Assembly (NCBI RefSeq): GCF_006542765.1
Contig: NZ_SKCD01000001.1
Span: 62,001-126,000, forward strand
Source: Paenibacillus luteus
Lineage (GTDB): Bacteria; Bacillota; Bacilli; Paenibacillales; Paenibacillaceae
DNA length: 64,000 bases
Direction: 5' to 3'
Shown here: positions 25,849 through 36,300 of the stretch, piece after piece
How the letters are laid out: every line of letters starts with the position of its first letter
Position numbering within the stretch: the first letter of the stretch is position 1
Made by a program: the position numbers and the translations under genes
The notes under the pieces: model-generated
Databases searched by the model: none
What the model saw: the letters and a program-made list of their open reading frames with translations, nothing else
What the model was told of the DNA's origin: nothing

Positions 25849-27213
25849 TTATTTCAGTACAGCAACCGCTGCATCCATTTCCGTTAAAAATTGCTCTGGC
25901 GTAATTTGCTTGCCGAACAGCTTCTGGTGCGCTTCCATCACTTTGGTCTTGAATTCATCCGTGCCATTATCATGGACCGGCGTGCCGCTTGAAGAAGTCA
26001 TGGCGCTAAAGATATCGACCAGCTGCTTTTGCAGCGCGGTCTCGTTGCCTGTCAGGAATTGATCAAATTTTTGGGCCGGCGTGCCGGAACCGGTCTCCCA
26101 TACCTGCTTCGTCCAGTTCTCTGGCGCGAAGAAATATTTCAGGAATGCTACTGCTGCTTCCGTGTTCTTGGAAGTTTTGGATACCGAGTATCCGCCGCCA
26201 TACCATGCCGCTACATCGGTCGCTTTTCCTTTATCCGATGCAGGGTAGGAGATCGCGCCTACATTGTTGCGGAACTCTTCAGGGAAGTTCTCGTCCGTTG
26301 CAAGCCCTGCTTCCCAGTTGCCCATCACGTACATCGCTGCTTGGCCTTGGCCGAACAGATTGCGGGATGTGCCGTAATCTGCTGTCAGGAAGCCGTCAGC
26401 CAAACCTTTATTTTCAGCTAGGGCAGCAATATCCTGCGCCGCTGCAAGGAAGTCGGCATCGCCGGAGAACTTGCCTTCTCCTTTCAGCACGGCATCCATT
26501 TTGTTGAAATCGCCTGTGTGGCGCTGCGATGCATATTCGAACCAGATCGGAAGCGACCAGCCTTCCATCGCGTTTGTCGCAATGGGGTTGATGCCTTTTG
26601 CTCTCAGCTGCTTCGACACCTCTAGCAATTCTGCCGTCGTTGTCGGCACGCTTAGGCCATTGTCGTCAAACAGCTTCTTGTTGTAGTAGATCACGAGGAA
26701 ATCGGTACCGCGCGGCAATCCGTACAGCTTGCCGTCTTGGGAGAAGCCATCCTTCGCCCCTGGCACGAAGTTGCTGCTAGCGAATTCCGATTCGTTCAGC
26801 TCAAGCAGCATGTTGTTGTCAATAAGAGGTTTGATGAAGGAGGTCTGTCCCCAAGCCTGAATAATATCGGGCAATGCATCCGTTGAGGCGTATACTTTGA
26901 TCTTCGCTTTGTAAGGCTCATCCTGAAGCGCTTCGACTTCAATTTTCACGTTCGGATTTTCAGCCATATAGCTGTCGATGATCGCTTGCTCGATTTTGCC
27001 TGCTCCGTTCGAGCGGTCAGCAAGCGCCGTGAAAAACTTAAGCGTAACCGGATCGGCTTTCTTGCCCTCGTCTGGCGCAGCCGTCTCCTTCGTCTCATTC
27101 GTCGGGCTTGGCGAAGCCCCCTTGTTTCCGTTTGTTCCGTTGTTGCCAGAGCTGCATGCTGCCACCGAAAATACCATCAGCATGGCTACGAGCGTGATCC
27201 ATATTTTTCTCAT
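25849..27213 (-). CDS. Sugar-binding lipoprotein, CUT1 family (MalE-like)
   Basis: The product is a 454-residue solute-binding protein. The ATG at 27213 (MRKIWITLVAML) follows GGTGGGG and gives a standard lipoprotein signal with lipobox VAAC followed by SSGNNG. The mature domain shows binding-protein features such as DIIQAWGQTSF, GLPRGTDFLVIYYNKKLFDDNG and GQAAMYVMGNWEAG. It is the first gene of the six-gene leftward block and is divergent from the YesM-type kinase gene, so the 195-bp intergenic region should hold its promoter. Confidence 0.92.
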   Translation of the reverse strand: MRKIWITLVAMLMVFSVAACSSGNNGTNGNKGASPSPTNETKETAAPDEGKKADPVTLKFFTALADRSNGAGKIEQAIIDSYMAENPNVKIEVEALQDEPYKAKIKVYASTDALPDIIQAWGQTSFIKPLIDNNMLLELNESEFASSNFVPGAKDGFSQDGKLYGLPRGTDFLVIYYNKKLFDDNGLSVPTTTAELLEVSKQLRAKGINPIATNAMEGWSLPIWFEYASQRHTGDFNKMDAVLKGEGKFSGDADFLAAAQDIAALAENKGLADGFLTADYGTSRNLFGQGQAAMYVMGNWEAGLATDENFPEEFRNNVGAISYPASDKGKATDVAAWYGGGYSVSKTSKNTEAAVAFLKYFFAPENWTKQVWETGSGTPAQKFDQFLTGNETALQKQLVDIFSAMTSSSGTPVHDNGTDEFKTKVMEAHQKLFGKQITPEQFLTEMDAAVAVLK

Positions 27214-27408
27214 CGCTACCCCACCTTTATTTATTTGACCAGGCGTTTCCTGTTCTGCCCCCATTATAACTTGGAATCCACGCGCCAAAATATGACCCAT
27301 AATTTAGAATAGATGCCTCATTTTTTGGATCATAGGCAAAAAGCCCCTGCCCCGATTTAATTCTTGGTATACTGAAATCACAAATTCAACTGGCTAAAGG
27401 TGAATAGG

Positions 27409-29250
27409 ATGAGAGCAATTTTTCCACCATTTCGACATATTACCTTGCAGCGCAAACTGCTTACCTTAGTCATCCCGCTTCTGATCGTAACGGTAGGCAT
27501 TACCGGACTGTATTCCTATTACATCGCCTCGGGCGAGGTGGTCGATAAGCTTCGCCAATCCCAGATGAACATGGCGATCAAGACGAAGGACCAGCTGGAC
27601 TATTTTGCCAAGAGCACGCTCAGCTTCGCCAATTATTTGTTCTTGAACCCGACCGTGCAAGGCATGCTGATGAACGGGGATACGCCGCAGCAGCGCGATC
27701 AAGTATACAAGAATCTGCTGCCGCTGATGGTGACGAACGAAACGATTCAATCGCTCATCCTTTACCCAACCTCCAGCGAGGAAAACTCGGGAGCGCCGTT
27801 TGCCATCACGCAGACAGGTATTGCAAGCGCTATCAGTTTGGATGGCTTTGCCAAGACCCGTTATTATGAGAGGCTGGCGAAATCGCCTTCCGGGCAAATA
27901 TGGGATATGTTCTATCCATCGGATTACATTTTACCGGGCGACTACCACCACAAGATCGTCCTGATCAAGCCTTACAAAAACTTTTACAATTACGCGCGCA
28001 CTGGACTGCTCATTATCGGAATGGATTCGGATAAGCTGAGCAAAACCTTATACCACGACAACGAGGATGCCGCCCAATTCATCATGAACGATCAAGGCAT
28101 TGTGCTTGCAGCTACGGACATCAAGTGGATCGGCAAGCCGGTAACCGTGCTTCCGATGTTCAATGAGACGGATACGGAAACGATTCATCCCGAACGTGGC
28201 CTGGCGATGCTGAAGAGCAACGAGCAATACATCGTGTCCGATTCCGTATCTGACATTACCGGCTGGCATACGGTCGTCATCCAGGACCGCAGCAAGCTGG
28301 TGCTTGAGCTCAAGCATATCGGATCGGTCACCTTCTCGATCATGGCCGTCGTTACTCTAGTGACGATTGCCCTCTCCTGGGTCATCGCCCGCATCGTCAC
28401 CAATCCGATGAAGAAGCTCATGCTGTCCATGAAGGCGCTCCAGACCGGCGATTTCTCGCAGCGGGTACATTTTAACGGTAATGATGAGATCGGCCGGCTC
28501 GGACACCTTTACAATACGATGGTCGGGCGGATTAAGACATTGATCGACGATGTGTATGCCTCGCGGCTGAAGGAAAAGGAAGCCGAGCTTAAAGCGCTGC
28601 AATCGCAAATCAATCCGCATTTTCTATATAACACCTTGAATATGATCAACTGGACGGCCATGCAGAAAGGCGACAACGAAATATCCGAAATGGTCGTGTC
28701 CCTCTCCCAGGTGTTCCGGCTGAGCCTCAACAGCGGCAACGACTTTGTCGAATTGGAGCATGAGATGGAGCTGGTACGGAACTATTTATTTTTGCAGAAA
28801 AAAAGGTTTACTACCCGGTTTAATTTCGAGATAGATATGGAGCCGTCCATTCAGCATTTCCGCATGCCGAAGCTGCTGCTGCAGCCGCTGGTCGAGAATG
28901 CTATCGTTCATGCCATCGAGCCCTCCGGCGGCAACGGCCACATCCATGTCCGGGCTTACACCGAGGACACACACATTGTGCTTGAGGTTGCAGATAATGG
29001 GCCCGGCATGCCCGCAGCGCAAGTTCAACGCTTGAATAGGGCTCCCGAGCAGGAGCCGATGAAAGCCTTGCAGATGAATGCCCCCCACTCGGGGATGGCG
29101 TTATCCAATATTAAGGAAAGGCTTGCCTTATTTTACGAGCAGGCGGAATTTGAGATCGTAAGCCGGGAAGGCTTAGGTACAAGAGTGCAACTGCGAATCA
29201 AACAAAGGGGCGATGGGCATGGCGCTAAAAATGATCGTAGCGGAGGATGA
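27409..29250 (+). CDS. YesM-family sensor histidine kinase
   Basis: The product is a 613-residue kinase. One helix near residues 20-42, an extracellular Cache-like sensor of about 250 residues, a second helix near 305-325, a HAMP domain, then the His-kinase motif QSQINPHFLYNTLN with His404, and an ATPase domain (NAIVHAIEPSGG, ADNGPGM). The ATG at 27409 follows AAAGGTGAATAGG; a GTG at 27400 overlaps that motif. It is divergent from the sugar ABC operon and overlaps the response regulator by 38 nt. Such pairs usually sense an oligosaccharide or its binding protein and switch on the adjacent transporter. Confidence 0.93.
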   Translation: MRAIFPPFRHITLQRKLLTLVIPLLIVTVGITGLYSYYIASGEVVDKLRQSQMNMAIKTKDQLDYFAKSTLSFANYLFLNPTVQGMLMNGDTPQQRDQVYKNLLPLMVTNETIQSLILYPTSSEENSGAPFAITQTGIASAISLDGFAKTRYYERLAKSPSGQIWDMFYPSDYILPGDYHHKIVLIKPYKNFYNYARTGLLIIGMDSDKLSKTLYHDNEDAAQFIMNDQGIVLAATDIKWIGKPVTVLPMFNETDTETIHPERGLAMLKSNEQYIVSDSVSDITGWHTVVIQDRSKLVLELKHIGSVTFSIMAVVTLVTIALSWVIARIVTNPMKKLMLSMKALQTGDFSQRVHFNGNDEIGRLGHLYNTMVGRIKTLIDDVYASRLKEKEAELKALQSQINPHFLYNTLNMINWTAMQKGDNEISEMVVSLSQVFRLSLNSGNDFVELEHEMELVRNYLFLQKKRFTTRFNFEIDMEPSIQHFRMPKLLLQPLVENAIVHAIEPSGGNGHIHVRAYTEDTHIVLEVADNGPGMPAAQVQRLNRAPEQEPMKALQMNAPHSGMALSNIKERLALFYEQAEFEIVSREGLGTRVQLRIKQRGDGHGAKNDRSGG

Positions 29251-30847
29251 GCAATCCTTCCGTGAAGGCATACTTACGTTAGTGGATTGGAAGCTATACG
29301 GCATTGAAATTGCGGGGGAAGCGGAAAATGGCAGGCAGGCACTGGAAATGATTATAAATGATCCGCCGGATCTGCTTCTCACCGACATCCGCATGCCTCA
29401 TCTGAACGGTCTGGACCTGATCCGCGAGGCCAAAGCCGCCGGGCTTGAATTTCGCTCGGTGCTGCTCACAGGCTATAACGAGTTCGAATACGCCAAGGAA
29501 GCAATCAAGCTCGGCGTATCGGATTATCTCTTAAAGCCATGCATGCCGCATGACATCGTGCGGGTAATTTTGGAGCTCAAGCAAAAAATCGAGGACTCGG
29601 AAAACGAGGATAAGGCGTTGTCCGATCTTAACCGCAGCTGGAACCGCAACATTCACTTGCTCAAAAACCAAATTTTATCCCAGTGGATTCAGCAGCCGTT
29701 AATGCCGCTCGAGAACCGTCAAAGCGTCCTGCGGGAAGTAGGTATGGGGCTTCTGCCAGGACCGGTCCAGGTTGGCATTATCCGAATCGATTCCAGCAAC
29801 GGCCCTAATGCCGCTGCTTCGAAAAGGGATCTCGAGCTCATTCGTTACGCCCTGCTGAACATTACCGACGAGACGCTCCAGCCGCTGTACGGCGGAAATC
29901 TGGAGGTGTTCCGGCATGGGGGCGAGATGCTTTGGATCGGCAATTATCCGGACCATATGACGCATGAAGCGGTAGAAGGCGCTATGAAGAAGCTGCAGCT
30001 TAACCTCGAGGCTTATCTCAAGCTTTCGATCAGCATCTCCATCAGCTCCGCCCAGCGCTCAGTTGATACGGCCCATATCGGCTATCAGGAAGCAATTGAA
30101 GCGATGGAAGCCCGCTTCTATCAGGGCCGGGGCGGCATTTTCTTCTACGCCGGCCAAGGCAAGCCGCAGGCTGCGAAGAGCTCCATCCTCGAGGACCCCT
30201 TCCTGCAGCGCATTGAGAAAGAACTGCTCATCGCTCTGCAAAACGAGCAGTATGAACTAGCTGTCGATGCGATCGAAGCCAGCATGTCGCATATCCGCAA
30301 CAACTCCGGCTATTCCAAAGCGGAGGTGCACCTGCGCTCCACAAGCCTGATTCTGGAGCTGCAAAAGTTCGCTCGGGAACGGAAGGTTGCCTCCATTGAA
30401 TGGCAGGACAGCTTCGTGAACTGGATCGAACAAATTCCGAATATGGAGACGCTTGATGATTGCTCTGTCGTCCTCCAAAAAATTGTCCAGAGCATCGTGG
30501 AGGCGGTATCCAACCAAAAATCACTGCATCGCACCGTTTCCGCTACGATTGAGCTTATTAAGCAGCGGTACAATACGAATCTTACGCTTGAGCTTGCCGC
30601 CAAGGAAACCTTTGTCAGCAATTCCTATCTCAGCTCGCTGTTCAAACAGGAGCTCGGCGTCAATTTCCTCGATTACCTGCATCAGTACCGAGTGGAGCGC
30701 TCGAAGGAGCTGCTCCGGCAAAGCTACAAGATCTATGCCGTCTCCAAGCTGGTAGGCTACCAGGAAGAGCGCCATTTCAGCTCTACCTTCAAGAAATGGA
30801 CGGGGCTGACGCCACGGCAATACCAGAAAAACTATAATGCAGAATAA
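29213..30847 (+). CDS. YesN-family AraC-type response regulator
   Basis: The product is 544 residues. The receiver domain has Asp58 in LLTDIRMP and the lysine in YLLKPCMPHD. A long middle region follows, then a C-terminal AraC domain (LELAAKETFVSNSYLSSLFK, then VSKLVGYQEERHFSSTFKKWTG). The start is ATG 29213 or ATG 29219, both inside the end of the kinase gene with AAAGGGG just upstream. The likely target is the promoter of the divergent six-gene sugar block. Confidence 0.93.
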   Translation: MGMALKMIVAEDEQSFREGILTLVDWKLYGIEIAGEAENGRQALEMIINDPPDLLLTDIRMPHLNGLDLIREAKAAGLEFRSVLLTGYNEFEYAKEAIKLGVSDYLLKPCMPHDIVRVILELKQKIEDSENEDKALSDLNRSWNRNIHLLKNQILSQWIQQPLMPLENRQSVLREVGMGLLPGPVQVGIIRIDSSNGPNAAASKRDLELIRYALLNITDETLQPLYGGNLEVFRHGGEMLWIGNYPDHMTHEAVEGAMKKLQLNLEAYLKLSISISISSAQRSVDTAHIGYQEAIEAMEARFYQGRGGIFFYAGQGKPQAAKSSILEDPFLQRIEKELLIALQNEQYELAVDAIEASMSHIRNNSGYSKAEVHLRSTSLILELQKFARERKVASIEWQDSFVNWIEQIPNMETLDDCSVVLQKIVQSIVEAVSNQKSLHRTVSATIELIKQRYNTNLTLELAAKETFVSNSYLSSLFKQELGVNFLDYLHQYRVERSKELLRQSYKIYAVSKLVGYQEERHFSSTFKKWTGLTPRQYQKNYNAE

Positions 30848-30868
30848 ATGCTTATGCGCAAGTCATAG

Positions 30869-30909
30869 AGCTGCCTTCAAGGTTAACCGCCTTGAAGGCA
30901 GCTTTTTTA
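30869..30909 (+). terminator. Intrinsic terminator of the yesM/yesN-like operon
   Basis: A perfect 14-bp stem (AGCTGCCTTCAAGG with CCTTGAAGGCAGCT), a 7-nt loop, and a run of T at its end lie 22 nt after the stop codon. Confidence 0.95.
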
Positions 30910-31116
30910 ATGCTGCTCCTGCCTATTCGCAAACGCTATTCGGCTAGCCATTTTATTGAAATTTTTTCCACCATTCCGTTCACGAAATGAATTCGCCAAC
31001 CGATATATAGTTTAGGTAAATAGACCTAGCAGTTCTTTTCCTCCAAACCCTTGTAGGAAGCTCTTTCTGCTGCTCTCATGGGCTGCGTCCATGAACATCC
31101 AAGAGGAGGTAGTATT

Positions 31117-32664
31117 GTGCAGCTTAGCTTTAAAGCTAAACTAATGACCATCATGGGCATCTTCAGCATTTTACTGACGCTCAGCGTGTCCCTGGTGAAT
31201 CAAAACCGCTTAAAAACCAATCTAATCGCAAGTTACGAGAGAGAGTCCGCTTTAGTGGAGGATACCGTTGTCGCCGCCGTCTCCGCTGCTGACAAAGCCT
31301 TTCAGCTCTCGGATCAAGACATCGAAAATAAAATGAAGGGCCATTCCGATAAATTGCTGCAAAAATATAGAGAACAGGCTGATGTATCTTCCTGGGACTA
31401 CCAAGCGCTCAAAGAACAATTGAACGGTATGGATATCTACGTTATTGATCGCTCTCTAACCGTTCGATTCAGCAGCTTCCCACTAGACGTCGGACTGAAC
31501 TTCAATGAAGATAGCGGCACACTCCCCTCTTTCTCGCGCCTGCTGGAAGAGCGATTAAACGGCAACCGTTTCACCGCTGATGGAATCGATCAGGAATCAA
31601 ATACGGGCAGACTTCGCAAATATAGCTACATACCAACGCCCGATCACAAATACTTAATTGAACTGGGACTCTATTTGGACAGTAATCCCGTATTTCAAAG
31701 CTTTAATTTCCTTGAAATCAGTGACAGCCTCATCCAAAAATACAGCTATATTAACGATATCACCATATTTACGACAACGGGAAAATCAATTGGAAAAACC
31801 GGAGAGGACACGAGATCGCTCCTTGTATCGCATAGCAATCTCGCTACGTTTAACAAAGCGCTGATAGAGTCATCGGTTCAGGAAATTCAGGGCGAGCGAG
31901 ATGGATTTCCTGTCACCTACCGGTATGTCCCGTACACGGTTCAGTTCGACAATGAGGTGACTCGCTTTACAGATCAGCGGATGATTGAGATTGTTTTTAA
32001 CCATTCAGAATTACAAAGCAAACTGAAGCAAAATAACCAAGTTTTCCTGCTTCAACTATTAGCTACCATTGCCATTGCTCTCATTATTTCTTATATCATT
32101 TCCAAGCTGGTAGCCAGACCACTCTATTTGGCTTCTCATGATTTACTTACCGGCCTCTCCAACCGCGCCGCTTTTGAAAGCGCCCTTAGCACAACCATTG
32201 AAAAAAATAAGAAGAAAAAGAAAATAACAGCGCTGCTGCATATCGACCTGGACAATTTTAAAAGGGTAAACGATACGCTGGGGCACGATGCGGGGGATTC
32301 CTTTCTTATTGAAATTGGCAAACGGATTCGTTCTGCCGTGACGAACCCCGAGCATGTGACCGCCCGCCTCGGCGGCGATGAATTCGTCGTTATTCTTAAT
32401 CATATCGACAATGAACAAGGTGCAATGGATGCGGCCAAGCATATCATTCATGAGCTCAAGCGTCCCATTGTAATCAAAGGCGTGAACGTCATCCATGATT
32501 TGAGCACAACCGTCTCCATCGGAATCGGGATTGCACCTCTACACGCCCAAGATTCCGAGGAACTGTATACATGCGCCGATAAGGCTCTTTATCATGCCAA
32601 GCGCAGCGGCAAAAACACCTTCAGCGTATATGAAGCAAGCATGCAGGAGGCAGCTTCCCTCTAA
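31117..32664 (+). CDS. Membrane-bound diguanylate cyclase (GGDEF)
   Basis: The product is a 515-residue protein that should make cyclic di-GMP. A membrane helix at residues 8-28 is followed by an extracellular sensor of about 280 residues, a second helix near 305-330 (LLQLLATIAIALIISYIIS), and a GGDEF domain beginning at HDLLTGLSNRAAF with the active-site GGDEF intact at 419-423. The RxxD inhibitory site expected a few residues before GGDEF is absent (HVTARL instead), so product inhibition at that site is unlikely. The GTG at 31117 follows AGAGGAGG; an upstream ATG at 31078 precedes the ribosome binding site. No EAL or effector domain is attached. Confidence 0.93.
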   Translation: MQLSFKAKLMTIMGIFSILLTLSVSLVNQNRLKTNLIASYERESALVEDTVVAAVSAADKAFQLSDQDIENKMKGHSDKLLQKYREQADVSSWDYQALKEQLNGMDIYVIDRSLTVRFSSFPLDVGLNFNEDSGTLPSFSRLLEERLNGNRFTADGIDQESNTGRLRKYSYIPTPDHKYLIELGLYLDSNPVFQSFNFLEISDSLIQKYSYINDITIFTTTGKSIGKTGEDTRSLLVSHSNLATFNKALIESSVQEIQGERDGFPVTYRYVPYTVQFDNEVTRFTDQRMIEIVFNHSELQSKLKQNNQVFLLQLLATIAIALIISYIISKLVARPLYLASHDLLTGLSNRAAFESALSTTIEKNKKKKKITALLHIDLDNFKRVNDTLGHDAGDSFLIEIGKRIRSAVTNPEHVTARLGGDEFVVILNHIDNEQGAMDAAKHIIHELKRPIVIKGVNVIHDLSTTVSIGIGIAPLHAQDSEELYTCADKALYHAKRSGKNTFSVYEASMQEAASL

Positions 32665-32926
32665 AACCATACAGTTGCAGTTTGCTCCCCAATTGTGCTA
32701 GAAAGCGAGCCGTTGCTATCCATGGACGTGACCTACTTTCTGTTCTCGGAAAGCACTGATTCGTGGAGGCCATTCCGTTCCTATGCATAAAAAAGGGATG
32801 GAATCGCTTTAATGGTGTCATAACCAAATATTTGCAACATTACTTGGCATGGTCTCGTTTAATAGACAGCAAGGAATATGAGAATACCTCATCGAATCAG
32901 AAAATTAATATAAAAGGGGACTAGAT
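32665..32926. other. Gene-free spacer, AT-rich
   Basis: I see no convincing gene or terminator in this 262-bp spacer. A short plus-strand frame near 32818-32883 (C-H-N-Q-I-F-A-T-L-L-G-M-V) could be a worn coding remnant but is too short to assign. Composition is more AT-rich than the flanking genes from here to about 33300. Confidence 0.3.
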
Positions 32927-33235
32927 ATGATTGCTTGGCTTAATCTTGGTAGCCTCGTGCTTGGAGCAACCGCATGGATTCTTCCAGCTATTAATATAGC
33001 TAGATATGATAAGCGTTCTAAAAAATGGGTTACTCTTTCTATTGTGAGCATTAGCGCTTGTTCTATTTCGTTGTTTTTCCAAATTTGTAGTTTCTATGAA
33101 CGTATAAAGGCTGAGGATTGGACTGCTCTTATGGATACAGTAAGTGTTATCGCATCAGTCCCAGCAATTCTGCTCATCGGCACAATTATATTAAATGTAA
33201 TTACAATGTATATTTATCGTGGCAGGACTGCATAA
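32927..33235 (+). CDS. Small three-helix membrane protein (102 residues)
   Basis: The ATG follows AAAAGGGG with 6-8 nt spacing. Three hydrophobic helices are visible, at about residues 5-24, 34-53 and 70-95, separated by short charged loops (RYDKRSKKW and YERIKAED). I do not recognise the family. Codon use is clearly more AT-rich than in the neighbours, which may mean recent acquisition. It converges with the large secreted-protein gene and shares a bidirectional terminator with it. Confidence 0.7.
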   Translation: MIAWLNLGSLVLGATAWILPAINIARYDKRSKKWVTLSIVSISACSISLFFQICSFYERIKAEDWTALMDTVSVIASVPAILLIGTIILNVITMYIYRGRTA

Positions 33236-33323
33236 TAGGAAGTCAATTTTAGTCATTAATTAAAAAGGATTGTAATGCGGTGTACGCTTCGCGATTAGTT
33301 TATTATCCCGTATTGCAGAAATA

Positions 33324-33365
33324 AAAAACGCAGCCCTGCGAATGCACCAGGGCTGCGTTTTGTTT
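33324..33365. terminator. Bidirectional intrinsic terminator
   Basis: AACGCAGCCCTG pairs with CAGGGCTGCGTT around an 8-nt loop, with an A run on the left and T run on the right. It separates the convergent small membrane-protein gene and the 1354-residue secreted-protein gene. Confidence 0.9.
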
Positions 33366-33373
33366 AACTGTGT

Positions 33374-36300
33374 TTAAGAGCCGTTTACTCTCCATGAAGA
33401 TATGCCTGTAGACGTTGTTGCCTTCGCGGTAACGTTCAATCGCAGCTTATTCGTTGATACCGGCGTGAAGGTCGTGGTGTTATACTGGTTGCCGAGCAGG
33501 CCTAGTCCTGACGGACTGGCGACATTGACCCATGCGGTGCCATTCCAATATTGAATCGTATACGATGCCGGCAAATCAATGCCCCCGTCATCATCGAACC
33601 AATAGACTTCTATGCTGGAAATCGTATAGTTTTGGGAAAAATCGTATTGTACCCATTGCGTTGTGTTCGGGTTGTTCCAGTTGCCATAGATCGGATGCCC
33701 GCGATCCGCCGAGCTGGTCGGCGCATAACCATCGTTCAAGCCTGCAAGGCTTTCCCATGATGACACAAAGGATGTGGTCGCAACGCCCTGCGGAGCGATA
33801 TTGGAAGCCGCAGTCGAACCGCTGAATAAAGCGCCTACCTCGGTTACACTTAAAGCTCTACTGTAAATTTTGAATTCATCTACGGCTCCGTCCAAATAAG
33901 GATCGGACCACTGGGATTTGCCGATATAGTTCAGGCTTGTGCTGCCAAGGCTTGACGGTTTCAGTGTCATGCTCGTATTGCTTGCCACTTGTACGCCGTC
34001 CACGTACAACCTTCCGGTTGTGCCCGAGAGCGTGACGGCTACATGCTTCCATACCCCCGTAGGCAGTGCTGGCGCATTCAATTGCTGCTCCGCACCGTTC
34101 CCGCTGGTCGTAATGCCAAACCGAAGTCCCGCTCCGCCAACCTGTGGAGCAAGGAACATATACTGGCTTGTTCCTGTACCGAAATCGAATATGCGTGCCC
34201 AATTGCTCAAGCTGTCAATCTTCACCCATGCGGCAATTGTAAAGTCGTTCAGACCACTGACAATACCTGCAGGTAGGCTAGCATAAGCATTCGTGCCGTT
34301 CAAATCAAGCGCATTGCCCGACTTGCCCGCTACCCATGAAGTGCTTCCGCTCAGCGTTGCATGCTTGCCGTTGCCCGAAGCATCATTTGCTGTCGTTCCG
34401 CTTGTTTCATTGAATAAATAATTGGCTACGATCTCTGGTATAGCCGCTGCCGGATTAACGGTATGCGTGACCGTATTATTTGCCGACAGGCTTCCATCGC
34501 TTGCCGTCAATCGGAAGACGTAGGTGCCCGCCGCCGATACGGTTGCCGTTGTGTTAATCGCACCGCTGTTTGCGAAGACTGCTGTTCCCGGTCCACTCAC
34601 CAGCGACCAAGTTGTCGTGACCGTTCCGCTTGGCAAACCGTCATCGGTGACTGTTCCTGCAAGCGCAACGGCTGCAGGCAGCGTGAAGCTTCCGCTTGTT
34701 CCCGCATTAACGACTGGCGCCGTGTTAGGCAGCGGCGTCCCTTGCTGCAAGCTGATGGAATAAGTGGCTGCCGTGCCTATACTCAAATTAATGGTCGTAC
34801 TCGCGCCACTAGCCACATTAACCGAACCAGCTGCCATATTATTAATCAAAATATTGTACGAGCCTGCCGCTAGGCCTTTAAGCGCCACTTTCGTTGTGTG
34901 CGCCGTACCTGGCGTGCTGTTTTTCAGCGTAAAGCTTAGCGCGTTTTTCGCCTTTGCGACCGTAGCAGTCGTATATTTATCCCGCTCCAGCTCCATGCCG
35001 AATTTCTCAGTAATAAGATTCAGTCTTTGGAATACGCCGTCCTTCGGTACGACCGTATAGCTTGCCGTACTGTCTGTTACGTCGCAGCCGTAACAATAAA
35101 CGCCGAAGATCGGATCTACAGCAACATCGGCACTCAAAATTTTAATCGCTCCGAACAGTCCCAGATCGGATTCGCCCGACATGCCCCTCCAGCCGTTTTG
35201 CAGAGGACCTCCGCCATGGCCAAGCGCCGTATAATTGCCCTTCTCCGCTTGGTAAGTCCATGCGACAGCCCCGATATCGGCAGGATCAGAGCTGATCTGA
35301 CCGGAGTTAATGGCTCCTACGTTGGCGATTTTCGCTGCATAGGATAAGCGCTGCTCCACTTCAGGATTCGTGGAATTGTTGCGAATCCAATCGTCCATGG
35401 CATAACCTGCCAATGAAACGGTGTATTGGAAGTTCCACCAGTTTTCTCCCGTAATCGTTACCGGATCGGTATAGTAGTACCATACTGGCATATGTCCGCG
35501 CGCCGCACGCGTTTTGGTATTGATCTTGCTTTTCATCGTATTGTTATTGTTCATCTTAGCAAGCGTATAGACCGCTTCCTCGCCTGTATTGTCGTAGTTG
35601 TATTCCGATCCGTAAGGGTAAGTCGTATTCGCAAAGTTATTGTATTTGGTTGCCATTTTGGAGATGAGATTGTTAGCTTCCGCCGTGTATCCCTCATCCT
35701 GCAGAGCTTTAATAATTTCCGGTGTCGTCAGCTCGCCCATTAAGCCCGTATTCCAGTTGTAAGCTACGCTTGGGCCGTATAATGCGTTGAAAATATTGTA
35801 AGCCCGGAGCAGGTAAGTATTTCTCGGATTGTCATACGTGATGAGACTCGGATAGAGCTTTGCGATCTTGTACATGCTGAAATAGGTATTGTAAATATGA
35901 GGATAAGCGTAACCACGATACGTTGGCGTATCATTCGGGTCCGGCATGAGGAAATCATGAATCAGATAATCGGTCTGATGCTCACGCATTAATTTGCCCC
36001 AGATGGCAACAGTCAAATAGTCGTCAACGGCTTCAACCTCGGAAGCGACAGGCGTCTGGACGTTTTTCTCGGCGAGGAATTGACCATGGGTCAAGCCCCA
36101 ATCGTCCCCCCAGCCCCAATAGCCATTAAATACATTCCGCTTCGAGTTTGAATCCATCATCCAGTCGTCGAATACCTTGTCTCTCAGATCGCCCGGCACG
36201 TTCCATTGCGTGCTGTTGACCATAAAGGTAGAATGTCGCTGCAGCGCAGCATCCACCGGCTCTATTGCATAAAATTGCAAAACCGTTTTCTCGCCGTTGC

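Noticed and set aside
32818..32883. Possible transposase or other coding remnant before the 102-residue gene
   Set aside because: Only about 20 codons without a recognisable motif; no inverted repeats or target duplications seen.
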